64,000 nucleotides of DNA from Hypericibacter adhaerens (GCF_008728835.1 NZ_CP042582.1:434001-498000); one strand, 5' to 3'. Positions 1-8,777 are shown, counted from the first letter of the stretch. Notes: a model not told the origin generated them from the letters alone. Translations and numbers: made by a program.

Positions 1-1235
1 CGCGTCACGCGCTCCGGATGGCGGACCGCATAGGCGATCGAGACGGCGCAGCCCTGCGAGATGCCGAACAGCGGGAAGCGGTCGAGCCCGGCCGCATCCA
101 CCACCGTCTCCAGATCGTCCAGGAACGAATCGAAATCCAGGTTGCGGGCCGACCAGTCCGACAGGCCGTTGCCGCGCTCGTCATAGCGGATGAGCTGGTG
201 ATAGCGCGCCAGCGCATGGAGCAGATGGCGCCAGACCGGGCTCTGCCAGTCGAACTCGAGATGGTTGAGCCAGTTGGCCGACTTCACCAGCGCCGGCCCC
301 TGGCCCGCCGTGCCATAGGCGATCCGCACCCCGTCGCGGGCGGTGCAGAAGCGGATCTCCTGCTCGATGTCGCGAAGCGGCTCGATCTGCGGGAAGGGCG
401 CGGCCGGCTCGCTGCGCTCCATCACCTCGACCGCGACCGGCGCCGCCGGCCGGCGGCTGGAGGCGGCCTCCGCTGTCGCGACGGCCATCTCGGGCAGCGT
501 CGCGACCGAAGGCGGAAGGCCGCGCAGCTCGCGCCAAGCATGGGTCAGCATGGCGGCCGGCATGCCCGTGAGCGCCTGGATATGGCGGCGCGCGATCTCG
601 TACTGTTGTTCCGCCTCGTGCGTCAGGCCGTTGCGCGCCAGGAGCTGGACGAAATAGGTGCGCGCCTCTTCGCAGTCCGGCTCGACCTCGATCATGCGCC
701 GCATATGGGCGAGCGCTTCCTGGGGACGCGAGTCCGCCAGCCGCTTGGCCATCTGGGCCAGGCTGCGCGCATGCAGGATGCGCGCCTGCTCGCGCTCGGC
801 CACCATCCAGGACTGGAAACCGGGGCAGCGCTCGAGTTCGATGCCCTCGAGGAACGGCCCGCGGAAGGCCCCGAGCCCCTCGAGCAGGGCCGTCTGCGGC
901 GCCCCGTCGAAATCCTCGCCGATGGCGTCGCGCACCGTCAGCAGATCGACATCCAGGCCGCTGCAGTCGAGCGACACGGCCTCGCGGTCGGCCTGCATCC
1001 GCTCCACCCGGTCGTCATTCACCAGCGCGCGCAGCTTGGACAGGCTCCAGCGCAGCGAGCCGCGCGGATCGTCGGGCAGGTCCCAGAACATCTCGCAAAG
1101 CTTGTCACGCGAATGTGAGCGCCGCGTGACCGCGAGATAGGCCAGCAGGGCCCGCGTCTTTTTCGATTGCGGCAGCGATATGGGGGCGCCGCCCCGCGCC
1201 AGCTCCATCCTGCCCAACACGCGAAGCTGCAGCAT
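1..1235 (-). CDS. BTAD-type transcriptional activator fused to alpha/beta hydrolase (partial, C-terminus off left edge)
   Basis: The reading frame is open from about 1298 down to base 1, so the gene is cut by the window edge. The N-terminus (MLQLRVLGRMEL...) is the winged-helix DNA-binding domain found in front of bacterial transcriptional activator domains (BTAD, SARP-like). It is followed by a helical, TPR-like BTAD region of roughly residues 95-240. After a linker, an alpha/beta-hydrolase fold begins (TARDGVRIAYGTAGQGPALV), with an oxyanion/Asp region (RYDERGNGLSDW) and a nucleophile elbow GISQG (GxSxG). In this architecture the hydrolase may sense or process a small molecule; that is inference. 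I chose ATG 1235 because it begins the conserved domain. An in-frame ATG at 1298 would add 21 unconserved residues. Neither has a strong ribosome-binding site. Confidence 0.75.
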   Translation of the reverse strand, partial: MLQLRVLGRMELARGGAPISLPQSKKTRALLAYLAVTRRSHSRDKLCEMFWDLPDDPRGSLRWSLSKLRALVNDDRVERMQADREAVSLDCSGLDVDLLTVRDAIGEDFDGAPQTALLEGLGAFRGPFLEGIELERCPGFQSWMVAEREQARILHARSLAQMAKRLADSRPQEALAHMRRMIEVEPDCEEARTYFVQLLARNGLTHEAEQQYEIARRHIQALTGMPAAMLTHAWRELRGLPPSVATLPEMAVATAEAASSRRPAAPVAVEVMERSEPAAPFPQIEPLRDIEQEIRFCTARDGVRIAYGTAGQGPALVKSANWLNHLEFDWQSPVWRHLLHALARYHQLIRYDERGNGLSDWSARNLDFDSFLDDLETVVDAAGLDRFPLFGISQGCAVSIAYAVRHPERVT

Positions 1236-1444
1236 CTCTGCTCTTTCGGAGGCAAACCGGCAGGCGCGCCGAACCAGAGCCTCTGTGGCGGCCGCCATCG
1301 CCGATAAGGGAATTCCATGCCAGTTACAACGAATGGCGATGGGATTCAACGCCTATCGCCACCGCATTTCCCACGAGCGTAGGGGAAATAGCCTCCCGAC
1401 GCGGGGCCGATCGCGGGCCCCGTTCCGCATCCCGGGAGAAAGAC

Positions 1445-2359
1445 ATGACGATCGAACGTTTTAGCTATCAGGCGGCTCTCGCCGCCGCCCAGCGCGTCAA
1501 CTGGAAGATCGAGGACATCGTCGGCGGCGATAGGCGCCTGGACTTCACCCGGCCCTTTCTGCCGGAGGCCCTGGCACAGACGGGGCGCCTGATCTTCCTG
1601 ACGGGAGAGGAGCGCCGGGTGCTGAACCAGATCCGCGGCCACGCCTATCTCCATATCTTCGGCCTGGTCGAGGAGTTCATCCTGCCCTTCCTGCTCGATC
1701 ACGCCCGGGCGCGGCTCGACGGCGACGATCACGAGATCCGCGCGCTGTTGCAGTTCGCCGGTGAAGAGGCGAAGCATATCCAGCTCTTCAAGCGCTTCAG
1801 GGCCGAGTTCGAAGCCGGCTTCGGCTATGGCTGCGCGGTGATCGGCCCGGCCGATGAGATCGCCAAGGCGGTGCTGGCCCATCATCCGCTGGGGGTGGCG
1901 CTTACCATCCTCCATATCGAGTGGGTGACGCAGCGCCATTATCTCGACAGCGTCAAGGACGACCCGTCGCTCGATCCGCAATTCGCGAGCCTCTTGAAGC
2001 ATCATTGGATGGAGGAGTGCCAGCACGCGAAGCTCGACACGCTGATGGTGACGGGCCTGGCGCAATCCCTGGATGCGGAGGAGATCGTCCAGGGCGTCGA
2101 GGACTATCTCGCCATCGGCGGCTTGATCGATCGCGGCCTCGAGCAGCAGGTGGCGCTGGATCGGCAGAGCTTCGAGCAGGCGACCGGCCGCCGTCTGACC
2201 TCGAGCGAGACGGAGATCTTCGGCCAGCTCCAGCACCAGGCCAACCGCTGGACCTTCCTCGGTTCCGGCATGAGCCATCCGCGCTTCCTCGCGACGCTCG
2301 AGGCCCTGGGTCCGCAGCACCGCCAGCGCGTCGAAGCGATCGGGCCGGCCTTCTGCTGA
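1445..2359 (+). CDS. Ferritin-like (AurF-like) diiron-carboxylate protein
   Basis: 304 aa, all-helical in appearance. The sequence carries the spacing of diiron-carboxylate ligands seen in AurF-type N-oxygenases: Glu76/77, E108-x2-H111 (in GEEAKH), Glu159 (in ILHIEW), His187, and E191-x2-H194 (in HHWMEECQH). The extra His three residues before the second ExxH glutamate is characteristic of the AurF group rather than of plain ferritins. It is therefore probably an oxygen-activating diiron protein; the substrate cannot be read from sequence. An OsmC-like gene follows 51 bp downstream on the same strand, suggesting cotranscription and a possible oxidative-stress or detoxification role (inference). 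ATG 1445 follows a GGGAGAAAG stretch a few bases upstream, a reasonable ribosome-binding site. Confidence 0.6.
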   Translation: MTIERFSYQAALAAAQRVNWKIEDIVGGDRRLDFTRPFLPEALAQTGRLIFLTGEERRVLNQIRGHAYLHIFGLVEEFILPFLLDHARARLDGDDHEIRALLQFAGEEAKHIQLFKRFRAEFEAGFGYGCAVIGPADEIAKAVLAHHPLGVALTILHIEWVTQRHYLDSVKDDPSLDPQFASLLKHHWMEECQHAKLDTLMVTGLAQSLDAEEIVQGVEDYLAIGGLIDRGLEQQVALDRQSFEQATGRRLTSSETEIFGQLQHQANRWTFLGSGMSHPRFLATLEALGPQHRQRVEAIGPAFC

Positions 2360-2410
2360 CGGCCGGCCCGAGTCATGCCCGCCTTCCCACCCTGCCCCAG
2401 GAGAACCGCC

Positions 2411-2983
2411 ATGAATGTGATGACGCCCGCCCCGGCACCCACCCATGTCAACGGCTACGATCTGGCCCGGATCCAGGCGATCGTCGCCACGATCCAGAAG
2501 GATCCCGACCAGGCCCGGATCGAGTTCAAGGTCCGCACGGCCTGGAAGGGCCAGACCCGCAGCGAATCCACGATCGACAGCTACCGCCTCGGCGATCGCG
2601 AGATCGCGCGCAGCTTCAAGATCGCGGCCGACGAGCCGCTGGAGCTGGACGGCAGCAACATCGCGCCCAACCCGCAGGAGCTGCTGATGGCCGCGCTCAA
2701 TGCCTGCCTGATCGTCGGCTACACCGCGACCGCGGCGGTCAGGGGCGTGACGCTCGACCGGGTGGAGATCGAGACCAAGGGCGCGCTCGATCTGCGCGGG
2801 TTCTTCGGTTTGGATCCGGACGTGCCCGCCGGCTACAGGAAGCTTCGCGTCAAGGTGCGCATCAGCGGCGACGGCACGCCCGAGCAGTTCCGCGAGATCC
2901 ATGCCATGGTGCAGGCGACCTCGCCCAACCTCTTCAACCTGACCCGCGCCGTCCAGATCGTGCCCGAGCTGGTGGTGTCCTAG
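2411..2983 (+). CDS. OsmC-like protein
   Basis: 190 aa. Recognised by the OsmC/Ohr fold signature: the central helix NPQELLMAALNACLIVGY with Cys99, preceded by a beta-rich N-terminal half and followed by a KLRVKVRISGDG strand and an EIHAMVQATSPNLFNL helix. Family members usually reduce organic peroxides with a Cys pair. Here the second position (ATSPN, Ser171) is not Cys, so the classical two-Cys peroxidase mechanism is doubtful. I chose ATG 2411 because AGGAG lies 8 bases upstream; an ORF extension to 2375 lacks such a site. It follows the diiron protein gene on the same strand and is followed by a MalT-type regulator. Confidence 0.75.
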   Translation: MNVMTPAPAPTHVNGYDLARIQAIVATIQKDPDQARIEFKVRTAWKGQTRSESTIDSYRLGDREIARSFKIAADEPLELDGSNIAPNPQELLMAALNACLIVGYTATAAVRGVTLDRVEIETKGALDLRGFFGLDPDVPAGYRKLRVKVRISGDGTPEQFREIHAMVQATSPNLFNLTRAVQIVPELVVS

Positions 2984-3094
2984 GACAGCGGAAGGGCCGG
3001 TGGGCGCCATCGCCGCCGGCCCTTGCCTCCCGGGCCTTTGCCGCTAAAGTCGATCCCTGCAGCCGGCCGGCGCGTGCACAAGGACCGGTTCCAA

Positions 3095-3114
3095 GCCGCT
3101 CTTCAAGAGGCGGC
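3095..3114 (+). promoter_or_regulatory. Leader hairpin ahead of the MalT-type regulator
   Basis: GCCGCTCTTCAAGAGGCGGC can fold into a stem of about 10 bp with one bulged G and a one-base loop. It ends about 10 bases before the AAGGGAGG stretch and about 40 bases before ATG 3157. It could influence translation or stability of the regulator mRNA; a function is inference only. Confidence 0.25.
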
Positions 3115-3156
3115 ACTCAGGCAAGGGAGGATGCGGCCTCGAAGGCCGCCGCGACC

Positions 3157-5919
3157 ATGTGGCAATCCGATCTCAATCTGATCGGGACGAAATACCGGCT
3201 GCCGCCCTTGAACGCGGCGGCTGTCGACCGGCGTCGTCTGCATGCGCTCCTGGCCAAGGCCGGCGGCAGCCGGCTCACCACCATCGCGGCCCCGGCGGGG
3301 TTCGGCAAGACCACGCTGCTGCTGCAATGGGCGCGCCGCCTCGAGGCCGAGGCGGTGCCGGTGGCCTGGCTCTCGCTCGACGAGGATGACGACGAGATCG
3401 GCCGCTTCCTCTGCTACCTGATCGCCGCGATCCAGGCGGTCCAGCCGAAGCTGGGCAAGGGCGCCGTCTCGCTGCTGCGCTCCAGCCCCGGCCTGCCGGT
3501 AGCGCCCGTGCTGGCCAGCCTCGTCAACGATCTGGCGCGCGTCGAGGGCCGGTTCACCGTCATGCTCGACGACGTTCATTGGCTGACCCAGCCGGCGCTG
3601 CTCCAGGCGCTCGAGAGCCTCCTCACCTATGCGCCGCCCACGGTGCATTTCGTGCTGGCCGGGCGCGGCGCCCTGCCGCTGGCGGCGGCCCGGCTCAAGG
3701 TGCGCGGCCAGGTGACCGAGCTGCACGAGACCGACCTGCGCTTCGATCTCGACGAGACCCAGGAGTTCCTCAACACGCGGCGCGCGCTGGCGCTCTCCTC
3801 GGCCGATCTGGTGGTGCTGCAGCACCGCACCGAGGGCTGGGCCGCGGGCCTGCAGCTCGCCTCGCTCTCGCTCGAGCGCCGGATCGAGCGCAGCGCCTTC
3901 ATCGACAGCTTCTCCGGCACCGATCGTGATATCGCCGACTTCCTGGCGAGCGACGTCTTCACGCGCCAGCCGCGGGCGCTGCAGGAGTTCATGCTGCGCA
4001 CGGCCTTTCTGCGGCGCATGAATGCGGAGCTGGCGGCCGAGCTTACGGAGCTGACGCCGGCCGAGGCCCGCGACCGGCTCAAGCATATCGAGCGCGCGGG
4101 GCTCTTCCTGGTGCCGCTCGACAGCGAGGAGAAGTGGTTCCGCTACCACCATCTCTTCAGCGACTTCCTGTGCCACCAGATGAGCCGCCGGCAGCCCGAG
4201 GCGATCGCGGGCCTGCACCGCAAGGCCGCCGCCTGGCTCGAGGCGGCCGGCGAGACCGCCGACGCGATCCATCACCTGATCGCGGCGGATGCGGGCGAGG
4301 CCGCGGCCGACAAGGTCGAGGCCTGCGCCATGGACCTGATCCGGCAGAGCCACGTGCTCCGCCTCAACGACTGGCTGCGTCGCCTGCCGCCGGAGCTCGT
4401 CAAGCGTCGGCCCCGTCTGCTGCTGAGCCAGGTCTGGCTGGAGTTCCAGTTCAACCGGCCGACCGAGGCGGCGCGGGCGCTCCGCCTCGCGCGGCGCGCC
4501 ATTGCCCAATCCTTGCCCGGCGCCGCGGACCGGCGGCAATGGCAGAGCGAGCTTCGCGTGCTGATGTGCGGGACGGTGAGCGCCAGCGACCGCTCGGCCC
4601 GCGCCCGCGCCTTGGCGCGGCGCTGGATTCCCGACCTGCCCGAGGACCAGCCCTTCCTCATCGGCGCGCTCAACAACATCCTGGCCTATTGCGAATATTC
4701 GCTGGGCAACCTGGAGGCCGCGCGCGCGGCCTGCCAGACGGCGCGGGCCAGCCATGTCCGGGCGCAGTCGCTCTTCGGCATCGTCTATTCCGATCTGATC
4801 CTGGGCCTGGCCGAGAAGGCCGCGGGCGACCTCAAGGAGGCCTCGCGCCTGTTCCAGCGGGTGCGGGGCATCGCCGACGAGGCGCTGGGCACCGGCTCCT
4901 ATGCGGCGGCCCTGGTCGGGGTGTTCCAGGGCGAGCTGCAGTACGAATGGAACAATCTCGAGGAGGCGGCGCGCTCGCTCGACGAATATCGCGACATCGT
5001 CGAGGAAAGCGCCCTCATGGCGCATGAAAGCGTGGCCCATATGCTGGGCGCCCGGCTGGAGGCGGCGCAGGGCCGCATCGACGCGGCGCTGGCGAGCCTC
5101 GATCGCGGCGAGCGCCGCCATGGCCGGCGCGCGCGTCACACACGGCTGGGGGCGGGACTGCTCCATGAGCGGGTGCGGCTGCTGCTGAGCCGCGACGACC
5201 GGATGGGCGCCCGGCTCGCGATCCAGAATTTCGGCCTCGATCCCGACACCGGCCAGTTCTCGCGGGCCCTGGCACCGGTTCCTTCCTCCGATTTCGAGCG
5301 GCTGGCCCTGGCACGGCTCTGGATCGCGGAGGGGCGCGGCTCGGCGGCCGTCGCGTCGCTGGAGCCTCTGGCCCTGCGCCTCGCGCAGCAGGGACGGGGC
5401 CGGCGGCTGCTCCAGGCGCGGCTGCTGATGGCGATCGCCCGGCTCAGGAGCGGCGCCCCCGACGCCGCCGAACGGGTGCTCCTGCCGGCGATGGCCGAGG
5501 CGCGGCGGCAGAACCTGCTGCGCAGCTTCCTCGACGAGGGCGCGCCCGTGGCCGAGCTCGTCGAGCGGCTGCGGCGGCGATGCGCCGGCCGGGCCGCCGC
5601 CGATCTGGTCGGCAGCGAGCTCGAACCGGTGCGCCATTATCTCGACCGCCTCGCCGGCGCCTTCGCCAGCCAGCGCATCGGTGCCGCCCGCCCGCGGCCC
5701 GATCATCCCGCCCTTCATCTCAGCCAGCGCGAGCTCGAGGTGGTGAAGCTGCTCTGCAACGGCTTCAGCAATCACCAGCTCTCGCGCCACCTCGCCATCT
5801 CGCCGGACACGGTGAAGTGGCACCTCAAGAACATCTTCGGCAAGCTCGGCGTCGACAACCGCTCCCAGGCCATCGTGACCGCCGAACGCCTGGGGCTGAT
5901 CTCGATAAGAGAGCAATAG
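3157..5919 (+). CDS. MalT-type LuxR family ATP-binding transcriptional regulator
   Basis: 920 aa, the usual size for the MalT/LAL class. Residues 40-60 hold a Walker A P-loop (APAGFGKTT, residues 46-53) in a STAND-type NTPase, with a Walker B-like VMLDDVHW further on. The middle of the protein (about 420-820) is rich in Ala/Leu/Arg helical repeats typical of the TPR-like sensor arm. The last 68 residues are a LuxR/FixJ helix-turn-helix (LSQRELEVVKLLCNGFSNHQ, then SPDTVKWHLKNIFGKLGV). Such proteins oligomerise on binding ATP and an inducer and activate nearby operons. The frame is open far upstream to 1921, but that stretch is antisense-like filler and overlaps two genes. ATG 3157 begins the conserved domain, with AAGGGAGG about 27 bases upstream. 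Targets may include the diiron/OsmC genes or the downstream deacetylase/ABC operon (inference). Confidence 0.85.
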   Translation: MWQSDLNLIGTKYRLPPLNAAAVDRRRLHALLAKAGGSRLTTIAAPAGFGKTTLLLQWARRLEAEAVPVAWLSLDEDDDEIGRFLCYLIAAIQAVQPKLGKGAVSLLRSSPGLPVAPVLASLVNDLARVEGRFTVMLDDVHWLTQPALLQALESLLTYAPPTVHFVLAGRGALPLAAARLKVRGQVTELHETDLRFDLDETQEFLNTRRALALSSADLVVLQHRTEGWAAGLQLASLSLERRIERSAFIDSFSGTDRDIADFLASDVFTRQPRALQEFMLRTAFLRRMNAELAAELTELTPAEARDRLKHIERAGLFLVPLDSEEKWFRYHHLFSDFLCHQMSRRQPEAIAGLHRKAAAWLEAAGETADAIHHLIAADAGEAAADKVEACAMDLIRQSHVLRLNDWLRRLPPELVKRRPRLLLSQVWLEFQFNRPTEAARALRLARRAIAQSLPGAADRRQWQSELRVLMCGTVSASDRSARARALARRWIPDLPEDQPFLIGALNNILAYCEYSLGNLEAARAACQTARASHVRAQSLFGIVYSDLILGLAEKAAGDLKEASRLFQRVRGIADEALGTGSYAAALVGVFQGELQYEWNNLEEAARSLDEYRDIVEESALMAHESVAHMLGARLEAAQGRIDAALASLDRGERRHGRRARHTRLGAGLLHERVRLLLSRDDRMGARLAIQNFGLDPDTGQFSRALAPVPSSDFERLALARLWIAEGRGSAAVASLEPLALRLAQQGRGRRLLQARLLMAIARLRSGAPDAAERVLLPAMAEARRQNLLRSFLDEGAPVAELVERLRRRCAGRAAADLVGSELEPVRHYLDRLAGAFASQRIGAARPRPDHPALHLSQRELEVVKLLCNGFSNHQLSRHLAISPDTVKWHLKNIFGKLGVDNRSQAIVTAERLGLISIREQ

Positions 5920-5951
5920 GGCGAGGCAACAAGGGGCTTGGTGTTTGTTTT

Positions 5952-6126
5952 CTATCCCCTCCCCCATTTTTGGGGGAGGGCAGGGAGGGGGATGACTCGT
6001 TCTCTCCGCGGCGCGGATGCATAAACCGGTATTCACCGTTGCCGCGCGACCGGTGCAGCCCCCTCCCTAACCCTCCCCCGCGATGCGGGGGAGGGGATAG
6101 GAAACGCCCACCCGTTCGGGTGGGCG
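5952..6126. repeat. GC-rich palindromic intergenic repeat, inverted pair plus third hairpin
   Basis: The 318-bp gap 5920-6237 holds three hairpins. The first has 9-10 bp arms at 5957-5965 and 5972-5980 around a T-rich loop. The second has perfect 11-bp arms at 6071-6081 and 6085-6095. The blocks around them (5952-5991 and 6059-6100) are reverse complements of each other apart from the loops, so this is an inverted pair of one repeat unit. A third perfect 10-bp hairpin lies at 6105-6126 with a TT loop. Related C/G-rich hairpins occur at 31793-31884 and 51987-52023. They resemble dispersed REP-like elements and could also act as terminators. Confidence 0.65.
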
Positions 6127-6237
6127 AAAATATCGGGCCGCCCCACCTGTCCGGGGCGTGACCGGCGCCCAGGCGTCGCCGCACAGTCTTCGCCGCGCCC
6201 CAGGATCGCGAAGCCGAACAAGGAGGCTGGGCAGGCC

Positions 6238-7338
6238 ATGACGACCGGATGGGTCTTCCACGAGCTCTATCTCTGGCATGACACGGGCACCTATGCCTCC
6301 GTGTTCCAGCCGGGCCTCACCATCGAGCCCGGCGAGCATTCGGAAAACCCGGCGACCAAGCGCCGCTTCCGCAACCTGCTCGAGGTCTCGGGGCTGCTGG
6401 AGAAGCTGACCGCGATCAGGCCCGAGCCCGTGAGCGAGGCCGACATCGCGCTGTTCCACACGCCGGACTACATCGCGAACATCAAGGCCATGAGCGCCGA
6501 GCGCGGCGGCGATGCGGGCGAGCTCACCCCCTTCGGCCAGGGCAGCTACGAGATCGCGCTGCTCGCGGCCGGCGGCACCTACGCCGCGGTCGACGCGGTG
6601 CTGAAGGGGAAGCTGCGCAACGCCTATGCGCTGGTGCGCCCACCCGGTCATCATGCGGAGCGCGACAAGGGCCGCGGCTTCTGCATCTTCGGCAATGTCG
6701 CGGTCGCCATCATGAAGGCGCGCAAGACCCACAAGCTCGGCCGCGTCGCCACGGTCGACTGGGACGTCCATCACGGCAACGGCACGCAGCAGGCCTTCTA
6801 CGAGGACCCCAACACCCTCACCATCTCGATTCACCAGGACCGGCTCTTCCCGATCGACAGCGGCACGGTCGAGGAGAACGGTTCGGGCGCCGGCGAGGGC
6901 TACAATCTCAACATCCCGATGCCGCCGGGCTCGGGCGTCGGCGCCTATGTCGCGGCCTTCGAGCGGGTGGTGATCCCGGCGCTCAGGCGCTTCAAGCCCG
7001 AGCTCATCGTGGTCCCGTCGGGCTTCGATGCCGGCGGCACCGACCCCCTGGGCCGCATGATGATCCATAGCGGCGGCTATCGCGAGCTGACGCGGATGCT
7101 GATGGAGGTCGCCGACGAGCTCTGCGGCGGACGGCTGGTGCTGTCGCACGAGGGCGGCTATTCCGCCACCAACGTGCCCTATTGCGGCCTTGCCGTCATG
7201 GAGCAGCTCTCGGGCACGCGCACCGCGGTCGAGGACCCGTGGCTCAAGATCATGGAGCGCTGGGGCTGGCAGGATCTGCAACCGCACCAGGAAGCCGCCA
7301 TCGACAAGGCGGCGCTGGCGCTCTCGCGCATCAAGTGA
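6238..7338 (+). CDS. Class II histone-deacetylase-like amidohydrolase
   Basis: 366 aa. All hallmarks of the arginase/deacetylase-fold class II HDAC family are present: the active-site His pair in RPPGHHA (138-139), zinc ligands D176 and H178 in VDWDVHHGNG, the third zinc ligand D264 in SGFDAG, and the catalytic Tyr in HEGGYS. Bacterial members remove acetyl or other acyl groups from polyamines, acetoin-pathway proteins or small amides. ATG 6238 is preceded by AAGGAGG about 11 bases upstream. The stop is only 46 bp from the start of an ABC binding protein, so the enzyme is probably cotranscribed with the importer and may deacylate the imported compound (inference). Confidence 0.85.
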   Translation: MTTGWVFHELYLWHDTGTYASVFQPGLTIEPGEHSENPATKRRFRNLLEVSGLLEKLTAIRPEPVSEADIALFHTPDYIANIKAMSAERGGDAGELTPFGQGSYEIALLAAGGTYAAVDAVLKGKLRNAYALVRPPGHHAERDKGRGFCIFGNVAVAIMKARKTHKLGRVATVDWDVHHGNGTQQAFYEDPNTLTISIHQDRLFPIDSGTVEENGSGAGEGYNLNIPMPPGSGVGAYVAAFERVVIPALRRFKPELIVVPSGFDAGGTDPLGRMMIHSGGYRELTRMLMEVADELCGGRLVLSHEGGYSATNVPYCGLAVMEQLSGTRTAVEDPWLKIMERWGWQDLQPHQEAAIDKAALALSRIK

Positions 7339-7384
7339 TCCATCATATTCAAGCAAACCGGCTGTTAGGGAGGAGTTGATTCCA

Positions 7385-8722
7385 ATGACCAGGAAGACCG
7401 AGACCGACCACCAATCCGGCCCGTCGATCCCGTCGCGCCGCGCTTTCTTCGGCAAGACCGCCGCGGTCGCGGCCGGCTCGACCGCTCTGCTGGCGGCCCT
7501 CAATGACGGCGCCAAAGCCGACGGCGATCCGATCCCCGTGGGCCAGGCGGCGCCCTTGACCGATTTCGCCGCCGCCGACGGCATCGAGTTCAAGAACGGC
7601 CTGACCCTCGCCTGCGAGGAGATCAACGCGGCCGGCGGCATCCTCGGCCGCCCGGTGGAGCCCTATTTCGAAGACACCAAGCAGATGGGCGATGCCACCA
7701 ACGTCCAGGCCGTGCAGCGCCTGATCGACCGGCATTCGGTCCATGCCATCCTCAACGGCTACAATATCGGTTCGGGTGCCGCGATCCAGGAGCCGGTCGC
7801 GGATGCCGGCATCATCTATGTCCACTACGACACCACGATCGGCCACAACAACCTGATCAAGTCCAATCCGGACCGCTATTTCGGCTCCTTCCAGGGCGAT
7901 CCGCCCGAATATTGGTACGGGCCGGGCTTCCTCAAGTTCGTCCAGGGCCTGGAGCAGAGCGGCCAGTACAAGCGCACCAACAACAAGATGGCGGTGATCC
8001 TCTCGGCCGGCGTCTATGCGGCCAACATCGCCAACGCGGTCAAGGACACGGCCAAAGACTATGGCTGGGAGATCAGCCTGTTCGAGACGGTGAACGTGCC
8101 GATTTCCGAATGGGGCCCGGTCCTGGCCAAGATCCGCCAGGATCCGCCCTCGGTCATCTGCATCACGCATTTCCTACCCGCCGACCTGGCGCAGTTCTGC
8201 GTGCAGTTCGCGCCGAACCCGACGCCCTCGCTGGTCTATATGCAGTACGGCCCGTCGGTGCCGGCCTTCCGCGAGATCGGCAAGGAAGCCACCAACGGCA
8301 TCCTCTATGCCACCGTCGTCGGCTGCCTCCAGGACGAGATCGGCACCGCCTTCGAGAAGCGCTACAAGGCGAAGTTCGGCGCGAATGCGGGCCACAATTC
8401 GGGCGCCCAGTCCTATGATGGCGCCATGGTCTGGGCCACGGCGGCGGCTCTCGCCGGCGGCTCGGGCGAGCCCGGCAACGATGCCCAGAACCGCAAGGTG
8501 GCGGCGCGGATGCGTTCGCTCATCTGGCGCGGCGTGACCGGCACCACCCGCTTCGATCCGGAGGGGCAGTCGGCCTACACCTATCCGACGCAGACGAACG
8601 ACTCCTCGCTCGGCATGCCGCATCAGTTCCTGCAGATCCAGGACTACACCAAGGGACCGGGCCTGATCGCGCCGGAGCCCTATGCGACCGCCAAGTTCGC
8701 GATGCCGCCCTGGATCAAGTAG
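7385..8722 (+). CDS. Branched-chain-type ABC transporter periplasmic substrate-binding protein
   Basis: 445 aa. The N-terminus carries a twin-arginine-like signal (SRRAFFGK followed by an Ala-rich stretch and a likely cleavage near AKA), suggesting export in folded form. The mature part is a type I periplasmic binding fold of the LivJ/urea/amide class (PIPVGQAAPLTDF, then EINAAGGILGRPVE). The ligand cannot be deduced; the neighbouring deacetylase suggests an acylated amine or amide rather than leucine (inference). AGGGAGGAG lies 10 bases before ATG 7385. It is the first gene of the transporter block and is followed by an intercistronic hairpin, a common arrangement for keeping binding protein in excess over the membrane parts. 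Confidence 0.85.
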   Translation: MTRKTETDHQSGPSIPSRRAFFGKTAAVAAGSTALLAALNDGAKADGDPIPVGQAAPLTDFAAADGIEFKNGLTLACEEINAAGGILGRPVEPYFEDTKQMGDATNVQAVQRLIDRHSVHAILNGYNIGSGAAIQEPVADAGIIYVHYDTTIGHNNLIKSNPDRYFGSFQGDPPEYWYGPGFLKFVQGLEQSGQYKRTNNKMAVILSAGVYAANIANAVKDTAKDYGWEISLFETVNVPISEWGPVLAKIRQDPPSVICITHFLPADLAQFCVQFAPNPTPSLVYMQYGPSVPAFREIGKEATNGILYATVVGCLQDEIGTAFEKRYKAKFGANAGHNSGAQSYDGAMVWATAAALAGGSGEPGNDAQNRKVAARMRSLIWRGVTGTTRFDPEGQSAYTYPTQTNDSSLGMPHQFLQIQDYTKGPGLIAPEPYATAKFAMPPWIK

Positions 8723-8746
8723 CGGCAACCGGTCCAGTCAAGCTTC

Positions 8747-8777
8747 GGGTCCTTTCCCCGTCTTGGGGAGGGGACCC
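8747..8777 (+). terminator. Intercistronic hairpin between binding protein and LivG genes
   Basis: GGGTCCTTTCCCC (8747-8759) pairs in RNA over 13 bp with GGGGAGGGGACCC (8765-8777) if two G-U pairs are allowed, with a 5-base loop. No T-run follows, so it more likely protects the upstream mRNA 3' end or causes partial termination. It sits in the 117-bp gap after the binding-protein gene. Confidence 0.5.

Noticed and set aside
1346-3010. 554-codon minus-strand ORF opposite the diiron and OsmC genes
   Set aside because: His/Gly/Asp/Ala-rich composition typical of antisense frames in GC-rich genes, no domain, and the plus strand carries recognisable proteins.
1921-3156. N-terminal extension of the MalT-type regulator
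   Set aside because: It overlaps two genes and has antisense-like composition; the conserved domain starts at 3157.
3103-6036. 977-codon minus-strand ORF opposite the MalT-type regulator
   Set aside because: No motif, low-complexity Gly/Arg/Leu composition; the plus-strand regulator has Walker A and HTH motifs.
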